Shown in pieces: positions 49,691-61,550 of a stretch of 64,000 nt of DNA. Origin of the DNA: Sapria himalayana (Eukaryota; Streptophyta; Magnoliopsida; Malpighiales; Rafflesiaceae); contig JAREIK010004336.1 in NCBI GenBank assembly GCA_029783825.1, positions 1-64,000 of the forward strand. Direction: 5' to 3'. Each line of letters opens with the position of its first letter. The stretch's first letter is position 1. The notes below the pieces were generated by a model. The model had not been told where the DNA came from. It made no database searches and was given only the letters and a program-made list of their open reading frames with translations. The position numbers were made by a program, and so were the translations under genes.

Positions 49691-51205
49691 ATACAAACAT
49701 GAAGATAACTAAAGAGAAACTAGTTACAGATGGTATAAAATGGAGCAAACTGCCCCAATGTATGAAAGAATTGTATTGGGAAGAATTTGAGATACATTTT
49801 TCATACATTTTTTGATTTTCAATTTGGTATAATATGATTTAGTCTTAAAATAAATGCATTGCAATGTATTATTACTTTATTTCGTTTTTGTAGAAAATGT
49901 AAAAATGAAATAACACTTTGGAGGTCTTAGTGAAGGATTCATGGAAACATGTGGTAAGTGTGAGATACAATGACAAGCTTGGAAAATTGAGAAAAAAATA
50001 TGGTAAAGATTAAAAGCCTAAAAGTGTCCCCCTTAGTGTTTGAATAAAATGAGAATACGAGAATAATGAGGAGTTCATGGCCTCGTCACAGATGGCCTCA
50101 CATAATCATCGATCAGAGAAAGAAGGTACAGGATCAGGACCTTCAAAATATATTCGAGTTTCAAAGGATGCGCACCAACATTTAGTAGATTTTGTATAAT
50201 TAATTTTTATTTTTTGTTATTATTTAAATTTTTTGAATCTAAATGATAATACCTGTATGATAATGAATGTGTACTTTAATAGTAACTAATATTTATTTTC
50301 AGGAGGATGAGTTGGGACCTTCACCAACACTGTTTGAGGTATTCAAGCGAATGCACAAGAAGAAGGATGAATAATTTGTGGACAAGTGTTCAAATGATAT
50401 AAATGTAAGTTTCTCATTTTGTACTTATAGTTTCATTTGAAAATTGCCAAAAATAAAAGAAAAAAAATTTAAAAAATTTACGATTTGGAATTAATTATAA
50501 ATAAAATGCAAAGACATGTATATTTTTTTACATAACAGATGATTTATTATTTATGGACTCATTAAATATAATGACTAACTTCGTTTTCATATTATTTTTT
50601 AATAGCAAAAGCATAGTTTCTTTTGCTAGTATATAATTATTTTAATACATTTTTGATGAGTTGTGTTGTATTATAACAATTGTAGAAAGCTATGGAAAAT
50701 ATAATTGAAATTGCTTAATAATTGATAGATTCTTCTATTGAGATGCACTAGATTATTGTTGAGCATATTGACATTTAGGCTATCAGGATATAGCTGAAAA
50801 AATATTTAGTGTATAGTCTTGCTTCCCATGCATCTACATTTTATCTAGGTCATGCTTGGAGTTCATCATCATCATCTTTTAATTACAATAATATGTATAA
50901 TGAGAGATTGAATGAGGAGATGTAGGAAATTGAAGATTCATTACAAATGAAAATGAGGAGATGCAACAAAAGAATGAAGAGATGCAAAAAAAGAATAAAA
51001 AAATGCAAAAGGAAATTGAAGAAATGAGAAAAAGAGAGGCTGATAGATTTAAAAGAGAGGAGGAAAGAATGAAAAAGTGAGGATAAAATACAATAGATGA
51101 TTTTGAAGATGGAGAAAATAATGTGTAAGTTAGGATAGGCATCATCTATTTTTCATCAATTTGAAGAGGATCCATCTAGATCTCTAGATAATAATAATCA
51201 TTAGG
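49691..51205 (+). pseudogene. Element 4 second gene, Transposase_24-type 3' exons
   Basis: Pieces in family order: GIKWSKLPQCMKELYWEEFE at about 49730-49790, matching exon 2 of elements 1 and 2 (SWKKVSQSTKESYFNDF); an exon from about 49895 with VLVKDSWKHVV, DKLGKLRKKYGK and ASHNHRSEKEGTGSGPSKY (reduced GSK motif); an exon from about 50304 with ELGPSPTLFEVFKRMHKKKD; and a Lys/Glu-rich coiled-coil exon at about 50690-51200. Stops are present in each. Its exon order supports the view that 46480-49200 is an insertion. Confidence 0.65.
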
Positions 51206-51846
51206 CTAAGGACTCATATTTTTTTTGATGTTGTGTAATTAATTTTTTGCAGTGAATGTTTTTGATATGAAATTAAGGTTTTGTGTTAATATTTTTTTAA
51301 TTTAGTTATGAATTGTGTATTGAAATTTATGGACATTTATTTTAGTTATCGAATATTTTATTCTATAGTGAATGTTATGTGAATGTAATTTGGTGTGTAA
51401 TATGTGGATGTGCTTATTTGGTTCGAGGTTATATAGTTTTGGTATGTAATTATATATTATATACAACATATATAAACTATACAAATAAAACATGTTCTTG
51501 TTGTAGACTATAGAAATGGAAAATTTCATTTCTAAATACATTTCTAAATAGAAATGGATGATGCATTTCTTTGATAATCCATCACTCATTTAAAAATGGA
51601 TAATAAGATTTTATATTTTCTATCAGAAATTTAGTGATTGAATCCATGATTAGTTAGCCATCTCAAGTTTTATCGATGGACTTATTATATCTATTTAAAA
51701 AAACATCATTGCTTTATCTATTTCTAAAAATTTAGAGAGGATGATTTTAAAAACATATTCTTTTTGTTTCAAATTAGATCACTATTTGAACATACCGATC
51801 GAATTATAAAAAGAATGGGTCATTTTTTTCTATCTTTTATTTTAGT
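51206..51846 (+). mobile_element. Element 4 3' noncoding and presumed right end
   Basis: The segment includes inverted AAATGGAAAATTTCATTTCTA-like repeats near 51505-51600 (GAAATGG / CCATTTC) and AGTGATTGAATCC-like subterminal words. The junction with the GATA array reads TCTTTTATTTTAGTA at about 51832-51846, suggestive of a mutated CACTA terminus (ending TAGTG). Weak support for the exact end. Confidence 0.45.
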
Positions 51847-54800
51847 AAGATATATAGATAAATAGATAGATACAAAGATCAGTAGATTAATATATAAATA
51901 TATAGATACACATATAGAAAGATAGATAAATAAGTAGAGATAAGTAGATTGACAAAGAGATACAGATATTAAAGGACAGATAGACATATCATAGATGGAT
52001 ATATAAAAAGAAAGAAAGTTAGATATATAGATAGATAGATAGATAGATATAAAGATAAATAGATAGATAGACAGATAGAAAGATAGACATATAGATATAT
52101 AAACATATTAGCAAATAAATAGATAGACAGATGGATAGATAGATAGATAAACAAATAAATAGAAATAAAGATAGATAGATAAATAAATAAATAGATAGAT
52201 AGACAAATTGATAGATAGACAGATAGATATATAGATAGAAAAATAGATAGATTGACAAATAGACATACAGACATACAAACAAAGATATAGATAGAAATAT
52301 AAAAAGATAGATTGATAAATAGATAGAAAGATAAATAGATAGAGAGAAAGAGAGATAGATTATTAGCAAGATAGATAGATAGATAGACCGATAGATAGAT
52401 AGATATATATAGATAGATAGATAGACATACAGATAGATAGATAGACAGATAAATAGATAGATAGATAATTAAATAAACATTTTGACAAATAGAGAGATTG
52501 GTTGATAGATTGATAGATAGATAGATAGACAAATTGACAAATAGACAGATAGATGGATAGATCGATAGACATATAAATAGATAGTTAGATAAATAGATAA
52601 ATATATGTATATATATATATAGACAAATAGATAAATAGACAGACATACAGTCATACAGACAAATAGATATATAGATGGATTGATGGACATATAGATAGAT
52701 ATATGGATAGATAGATAGAGAGATATATAGATAGATAGGTATATAGATAAATCGATAAATAGATAGATAGATAGAGAAATGACAAAAAGACAGATGGATA
52801 AATAGATAGATAGATAGATAGGAAAATAAATAGAATGATAGACAAATAGATAGATAAACAAATACATTGATAGATAAATAAATAGATTGATTGATAGACA
52901 CACATATAGATAGACAAATAGAAAACCCAACACAAAGATAGATATAAAGTCAAATAAAGAGATAGATACATACATACATAGATTGAACGATAGCAATAAA
53001 GAATGGTCGATAGATCGATAGACAGATAGATAGATAAATAGATTGAGAGATAGACTAATTGATATATAGGTAGATAGACATATAGACAGATAGACAGATA
53101 GACAAATAGAAAGATTGAAAGTTAGATAGATAGACATATACACATAAAGACATATAGACAAACAGATTGATTGATTGATTGACAAATACATAGATATCCA
53201 GATACATAGATAGTGAATTTAACAAATAGATAGTTAGATAGTTTGGCACATATATAGATAAATATATAAATAGATAGATGGATAAAATGTTAGATAGATA
53301 GATAAAGAGATTGATATATAGATAGATAAAAAATAGATAGATAGATATATAGAAAGATAGATAGATAGGTAGACAGATATATAAATATAATAAAAGATAA
53401 ATGGATAAATAGATAAATAGATAGATAGACAAATAAACAAATAGACATCTAGATAAATAGACAGACAATTAGATTACACAAATAGATAGATTGATAGATA
53501 GACTGACACAAACAAAAAATATGTAAATAGATAGATAAATAGATAATTGATAGATTTATTAATCGATTAATATATTCATACATAGATATAATGGTTGGTA
53601 GGTAGGAATAAAGGTTGGTAGATATATTGATAGAAACAAAAAATATAGATTGATTGATATATATATATATATATATAAGATTGATAGTTATAATTATAGA
53701 TAGATATATTGATAGACATAGCTAGATAGGCACATAAATAGATAGATAGATAAACTGAAAGATAGAAAGATAGATAAATAGATAGATAGATAAACTAAAA
53801 GATAGAAATAGATAAATAGATAGATAGATATATAGATAGATAGACATATAGTAGACAAATAAAAATATAAAGAGATAGATAAGTAGATAAATAGACAATT
53901 AGATAGATAGATATATAGATAGATATATAGACAAATAGACAAAGATAGATAGACATATAGATAGATAAATAAATGCTCAAATAGATAAACAGATTGATAA
54001 AAAAATAGAGACACATAGAAATTGACAAATAGATAGATCGATTGATAGACAAACAAACAAACAAACAAAGAGATAGATAGATTGATAGATAGATAGATAG
54101 GTTGGTAGATTGATAGATTGATAGTTAGAATGATCGATAAACAAATAGATAGATAGACAGATAGATAGACAAATGGATTGATATATAGATAGAAAAATAG
54201 ACTAAAGAAAGATAAACAAATAGATAGATAGACAAATATACAAATAAATAGATATAAAAATATTAAATAGATATATAGATAGATACACAAATAAACTAAT
54301 AGACAAAAATATAGACATATAAATATACAATAGATATATCGACATATAGATAGATAGATATATAGATAAATAAATAGATAGATAGATAAATAGACTCTTA
54401 GAAAGATACATAGATAGACAAATAAACATATATATATATATATATATATATATAGTTTGATTGATTGATTGATTGAAATATATATATAGAAAAAATGAAA
54501 GATAGATAAACAAATAGATAGATAGACATATAAATAAATATACAAATATATAGATAGATATATAGACACATAGACAAGATAGATAGATAGAAATATAAAC
54601 AAATGCATAGATAGACATATAGATAAATAGATAGATAAATAGACATACATATAGTTAGACAAATAGACAAATCGATAGATAGACACAGACAATCAAATAA
54701 TTAGAATGATAAATAGATAGATAGATAGATACATAGATATATAGATTGATACAGAGTTTGTAGATAAATAGATACATAGATAGATAGACATAGAGATAAT

Positions 54801-55482
54801 GAGATAGATTAACATAGAGACATAATCAAATTGATAGATAGACCATTTGACAGAAAGATATATAAACATATAGACAAAGAGAAAGATTGATAGATAGGCA
54901 TATATTGAGATTTAAAGATGGGCAGATAAATAGATAGATAGATGGATAGATAAACAGATATAAAAATAGATTGATATACAAATAGACATAAAAACATATA
55001 ACATTTAGAATATTTGATAGATAGATAGATAAGCAGATTGATAGTAGACTTATAGATAGATAGACAAAGTGATTGATAGACAGATAAATAGGCAAACACA
55101 TATAGATTTATAGATTGATTGATTAAAGGATTGACTAGTAGACAAATTGATATATAGATAGGTAGACACATATACAGATGGACAAATTGAAAGATATATC
55201 GGCAGATAGATAGATAGATAGACATACATATTAATATGCAAATAGACAAATTAAAACATCGACAAACAAATAGTAAAACAAATAGATCAGATAGATGGAT
55301 ATAAAGATTAATAGATAGACATATAAACAAGTTGACATATATATTGATTGATATATTGATAGAAAAAAACACAAGAATATAGATAGATAAACAATTATAG
55401 ATAATAGACATATAGAGAGATAGATATATATATATATATAATAGATTTATATATAAACATATACATAGATAGAAATATAGAT

Positions 55483-55513
<31 letters not shown>

Positions 55514-56299
55514 TCATATAAAGATTGATAGTTAGATAGATAGGCACAAAAAATATAGATAGCTAGATAGATAGATAGACGGTTATACATATTGATAGCT
55601 AGATGGATAGATAGATGGTTATACAAATAGATAAATAAAAAGTGATTTTGATAGATATATTGAAAGATAGACAGGTAAACAAATAAAAATAGAAAAAAAA
55701 CAAATAGATAGATACACAAATAAATAAATATACAAAAACACAAATAGTCATGTAGATAATTAAAAATAAATATAGATATACAAATAGATAGATCAATAAA
55801 TAGACTGATAGACAAACAAACAAAATGGTAAATTAATAGATAAATAGATAAACATAAAGAGAGATAGATAGATAGATATATATATATATATATATATTAT
55901 ATATAGATATTATGAGATATACAAATAGTCAGAAAAATATACATATAGATATATAGAAAGATAGATAAACAAGTAGATAGATAAGCAGATATAAAAATAT
56001 AAAAAAGACATATAGATAGATAGATAATTAGACAAATAGAGAGAGACAAATAGTCATAAAGATAAATTGATAGACATTTAGATAGACAAATAGATAGATT
56101 GATAGTTAGATTGACATACAAACAAACAAAAGATAAATTAATAAATACATAGATAAACAGAGTAATAGTAAGATTGATTAATTGCTTGATTTATAGATAG
56201 ATAGATAGATAGGTTAGTAGGTAGGTTGCTATGTAGCTAGGTTGGTAGTTAGATAGATAAAAAGAAATAATGTAGATCAATAGATAAGTAGATAGATAG

Positions 56300-56330
<31 letters not shown>

Positions 56331-59300
56331 AGATTATAGTTAGAAAGATATATATTGATAGACAGATAGACAAATAGATAGATAACTCATATATAGATAT
56401 ATAGACAAATAGATCATTAAATAGAGAGATAGACAAATATATATATATTATAGATACATAGAAAGATAAACTATAGATAAATAGAAATATAAAGAAATCG
56501 ACATGTAGATATATAGACATTTAGATAGACAAATATATAAATAGATAGATTAATAGATTGACAAAGAGACAAAAAAAGATAAATAGACAAACATATAACC
56601 AAATAGACAAATAGGAAAATAGATAGATAGTTAGATAGATAGATAGACAAATAAATAGATAAGAAAATACACAAATAGACAGATATATAGATAGACAGAT
56701 ATATAGATAGACAGACATATAGATAGACAAATAGTTAGATTAACATATAGATAGATTTTCAAACAAATAAAATGATAATTGATAGATTGATAGATATATA
56801 AATAGATAGTTAGACTGATAGAAAGATAGTTAGAAATATATAGAGAAAATAGATAGAGAGTTAGATAGATAGATAGATAGATAGACAAACAGATAGGCAA
56901 GATAGATGGATGAATTGATAGAAAAGAGATATACAAATCGATAAAAAAATAGATAGACAAAAAGATAAATATACAGATCGACAAATAGTCAGATTGATAG
57001 ATAAATAGGTTGACGAACAATAAAGAGATAGATAGATTGTTATATCAAGTGATTGATTTACTACTTGAAAAAAGAAAGATAGAGAGATAAATTGATATAT
57101 AGATAGATAAAAAAAAGTTTCATAGATAGAATGATAAATTTATAAAATGTTAGATAGATAGAGACATAGATACATAAATAGATAGATCAGATAGATAGAC
57201 AAAATGAAAAATAGATAGATATATAGTCAGATAGACATATAAATATTTAGACAAATATACAAATTTATAGATTTAGATATAAATATAGACAGATTGACTA
57301 ATAGGCTACATGTCTATCAATCTATAGATAGATTGAGAGATGGATAGATAGATAAATAGACATAAAGATAGATAAAAATATAGAGGTAGATAAATAAATA
57401 GATAATTTGTAGATGGATAGAGACATAAATAGACAGATAGACATATAGATAGATAGATAGATAGACATATACATAGATAGATTTATAGTAAGATCAATAT
57501 ATAGACAAATAGGCATATAGATAGATAGATAGATCGAAATATAGAAATAGAATATAGAGATAGATAGATAGATAAGTCAAATAGATATATACATAGAAAT
57601 ATAAATAAAAGATTAACTGATATATAGATTATTTATAGATATACAGATACATATATAGATAGAGAGATATATAAATAGATAGCTAGATAGACATGTAGAT
57701 AGATAGATAGAAAAAATACAAATAGACAAATAGACAGATAGATAGATAAATAGATAGATAGATAGATAGATAGAAAAATAATAGATAGATTGATAGAAAG
57801 ATATTCAAATAGACATATAACAAATAGAAAGATAGTAAGATAGACACATAGACAAAGAGATAGACAGATAGTTATCTAGATATATAGATAGATTGATTGA
57901 TTGATTGAGAGATAGAGTGATAGTTTGATAGATAATTAGATAGATAGATAAGGAGAATGAAAAAAAAGACATAAATTAGATAGACAGATAGACAAATAAA
58001 TAGATAGAAAGATCTATAGATAGATAGATATATAGATAGACAAATAGTTCGATAGATGGATAGAATGATAGATATATAAACATATAGACAGATAGACATA
58101 TAAATAGATAGATAGATAAACATATAGATAAAAAATAGATATAGAAACATATAGATATATTGACAGATATAGAAATAAACAAATAGACACATAGAAAGAT
58201 AGATTGATTGACACATTGATAGATGAATAGATAGATAGACAAATAGATAGAGATAAATATACACATATAAAGATATAGATATAAAGACAAATAGACAGAG
58301 AAACAAATACAAATAATATATAGATATTTAGATTGATAAAAAGATAAATAGTTAGAGAGACAAGTAGTTATAGATAGATTGATTGATAGAATGATTGATT
58401 GAGAGATTGACAGATAAATATATAGAGATATTGAGAGATAAATAGTTATATAGATAGACAAATAGAGAGATACAAAGAAAGAAAGATACACAAATTGATA
58501 GATTGACATATAGATATATTGATACGCAGATTGATAGAATGACATATAGATAACTAGACAGATAAATAGATACAAAAAAATATAATTAGATAGATAGATA
58601 GATACACAAATACATAGTTAAATAGATCGATAGTGAGTAGATAGACATATAAAGATAGATAGATAGACAGATAGACAAAGAGACAGATAGACAGATAAAT
58701 AGATATAAAGATAGATAGATAGACATATAGATAGATAAACATATAAATAGTTAGATAGTTAGTTAGATGGATAAATTTAAAGTTTGATAGCCATATAAAA
58801 ATGAATAAAGAGAAATAGACAGATACATAGATACATATATACATAGAAAGATATAGATAGATAGACAAATAGATAGATGGATAGATATATTAATAGACAA
58901 ATAGACAGAAACATAGATAAATATATAGACATATAGATAGATAAATAGTTAGACAGATAGATAGACAGACATATATATAAGATGGATAGACAAATAGAAA
59001 GATTGAGAATATACATATAGGTAGATAGTTAGATCAACAATTATATAGCTAGATAGATAGACTAATATATAGAAAAAAAGATACACAGATACACATATAG
59101 ACAAATAGCTAGATAGACAGAAACCAATATAGACAGATAGATAATAGACAAATATATAGATAGACAAATAGATATATAGACAATGTGATAGATAGTGAGA
59201 TAGACGGGTAGATAGATATATTGATAGAAATATAGATAGGTAGATAGATAAAAAAATTCTTAGAGAGACAGATAGTCACATTGACTAGTAGACAGATGAT

Positions 59301-59510
59301 AGATAGATAGATAGATAATATAGATTGACAAATAGAAAGAGAAAGAGATAGATAGACAGATAGATATTTAGATAGATAGAAAGATTAATAAATTTATAGA
59401 TAGATAGATAGATTAAGAAATACATATATAAAGATAGATAGATAGACAAATTCACAGATTGACAGATAGACTGATACACCAAAATAAATACATACACATA
59501 TAGACAAATA
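51847..59510. repeat. (GATA)n tetranucleotide array, distal part
   Basis: About 7.7 kb of degenerate GATA repeats in the same orientation as 39137-41340. It includes TTGATTGATTGATTG islands, several (TA)n runs (for example 54428-54452 and 55879-55897) and GGTAGGTAGG islands near 53595 and 56215. The many Tyr/Leu/Ser/Ile minus-strand ORFs, up to 332 codons, are artefacts of the repeat. Confidence 0.95.
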
Positions 59511-59986
59511 GCTCTTTCCTTGATGAATAACCTCATACAAACAATGATCTTATATAACATGTTATTTTTATTAGGGGGACTCCCAGGATGAATAACCTCT
59601 ATATCACTCTCGAAGTGTACCTGTGTGTGCCAGGCATGCCTCAATGTGTAAGCATGATAATTTTTCCTCCAAAAAGCTATCAATAGAACAACTTATCAAT
59701 TTATAAAGTAGAGAACATGACACCTAGCAAAATACAAGCAATATCACAAACATCATGCTCATTAATAAGATAATTATATACAATATATGTACATATATAC
59801 TATATTATATAGACAAATACACTATAGTATATTTGGATGTCTTATGGCAATAGAATAGTAGGTATAGATATAAATATAGAACAGCAGGTAAAGTATTATC
59901 CCATTTATATATCACAAAAAGAAACAAAACATCACTATCAACATTAATAAGAAATGCGAATATTATTTAAATTTTTGAAAATATAT
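59511..59986. other. Non-repetitive island with short minus-strand ORF
   Basis: Complex sequence directly after the GATA array. The first part of a minus-strand ORF (59683 down to about 59510: IAFWRKNYHAYTLRHAWHTQ, then ESDIEVIHPGSPPNKNN) lies in unique sequence before it enters GATA repeat. No family is recognised. The remainder to 59986 has no ORF. Confidence 0.4.
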
Positions 59987-60223
59987 CTAAAAACTCTTAG
60001 AGAAAACCTGTAAGACAGGCCACGAGCCAGGCTTGGTGCAATTAAAGTTTCCACCCTGCCTTCCTACAATTAGAACTCTCTCCCAGACCAAAGGCCTATA
60101 AGGCGGTTGCTCTTCCCCACCACTCCCCATAGTACCATTCTTCCGTGCGGCTTTCCTACAAAATTTTTTCTCCTCTCCTTGTGCTTGCACCGATGATTTT
60201 GATCGCTTAGCTTCAAAAGGCAC
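59987..60223 (-). CDS. Unrecognised 78-codon ORF in a GC-richer island
   Basis: This is the only stretch to the right of the LINE with clearly balanced base composition and an uninterrupted, non-repetitive reading frame. It encodes a basic, Gly-containing peptide with AKRSKSSVQAQGEEKKFCRK and PLVWERVLIVGRQGGN. No domain, signal peptide or membrane segment is recognised. It may be an exon fragment of a captured host gene or of an unrelated transposon. No splice context or partner exon is evident. Treat it as hypothetical. Confidence 0.3.
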   Translation of the reverse strand: MPFEAKRSKSSVQAQGEEKKFCRKAARKNGTMGSGGEEQPPYRPLVWERVLIVGRQGGNFNCTKPGSWPVLQVFSKSF

Positions 60224-60720
60224 AATTTTTACTATGATTCAACTCAATCTTTGAATATTAAAATATAAAATAAATAATAAATTAATTGAATGGAGATCCA
60301 ATGCTTTACAATAATATTATTGTAAAGCATATGATAAAATAATATTGATGTTGTATTCCAATGCTTTATAATAATATTAAAATAAGCATATCATAATATT
60401 TTAACAACTTTCATTTATTAGTAATAATGTTTGATAATACTCAAAATTGAATTAGAATAAAAAAACAAAGTGTTTTGATGCATTCGAAAGATATAGAAAT
60501 GTATTCCATATATATTGATGATTTATATTTAATTTTATTTTATTACAAATTTTCTTTAAATGTAACAAATTTTTTAATATGAATAAATGGTTTATATTAA
60601 AATTCAATGAAGTTTAATGATGCTTGATATGTTTGATAATATTCATGGATTAGTTTTTTTTTTCAATGAATTTAAATTAGCTTGGATATTAATCGATATT
60701 TTTTAACATTATTCCATGTG
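60224..60720. other. AT-rich unassigned region
   Basis: Contains a local duplication: CCAATGCTTTA(C/T)AATAATATT at about 60298 and 60358. No gene seen. Confidence 0.4.
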
Positions 60721-60817
60721 TTCAATATATATATATATTATATATATATACACCATATATATATATATAACTATCATATAATATATATATATATATCTAC
60801 ACACCTAAATAAATATA

Positions 60818-60859
<42 letters not shown>

Positions 60860-60870
60860 TTGTATATAAA
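60721..60870. repeat. (TA)n-rich tract
   Basis: Clustered TATATATA runs interrupted by CACCATA, CTATCAT and CTACACACC. The plus-strand Tyr/Ile-rich ORF across it is a repeat translation. Confidence 0.9.
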
Positions 60871-61009
60871 ATTATATATATTTACACGTTAAAAAGCAAA
60901 GCTCGATACACTCATTCTTGAGATAGAGTGAGCCTTTTCGGAGGCTGCAAGTTTCAAACTCTACAAGCTATTAAAAAGTTTCAGGATAGAAATCATGCTT
61001 CATTTATGT
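60871..61009. other. Short unique spacer
   Basis: Complex sequence (GTGAGCCTTTTCGGAGGCTG) between the (TA)n tract and the satellite. It contains a small inverted repeat (AGCCTTTTCGGAGGCT). No gene. Confidence 0.35.
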
Positions 61010-61519
61010 GATATTTGATTAAATATGTTTATATATTTATGAAAATATATTTAAATAGTTATACACATATTGTTAAACATAATGTTGTATGGTTTGTTAT
61101 ACATGCAATATTAATATAGTTACATGTGGGTATACATATAGTTAACATATAGTTATACTTATATTTAACATGTAGGTATATATATTTTTTCATATAATTT
61201 TATATATTTATACATATAGTTATGTATAGTTTAGATAGAGTAAAATATATTTTTATATATTAATATACAAATATGTATATTAAATATATGTGGTAATTAT
61301 ATATTTAAATATAGTATGTATAATATTTTTTATAGTCATACATCTAGTCAATAACCATTTATTTATGAGTTATATGTTCTTATACCTATATATAATAGTT
61401 TAAAATAGAGTTATATATAGTTAAACATATAGTTATATATGTATATATTCATACAAGTAGTTATAAGTAGATATACATAATGTATACATGTTATAAACAA
61501 ATATATAGATTCACATATA

Positions 61520-61550
<31 letters not shown>

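Noticed and set aside
51969..59167. Minus-strand ORFs of up to 332 codons in the GATA array (also 39064-41310)
   Set aside because: Same reason: the TATC register is stop-free and the proteins are low-complexity YLSI repeats resembling membrane proteins only by composition.
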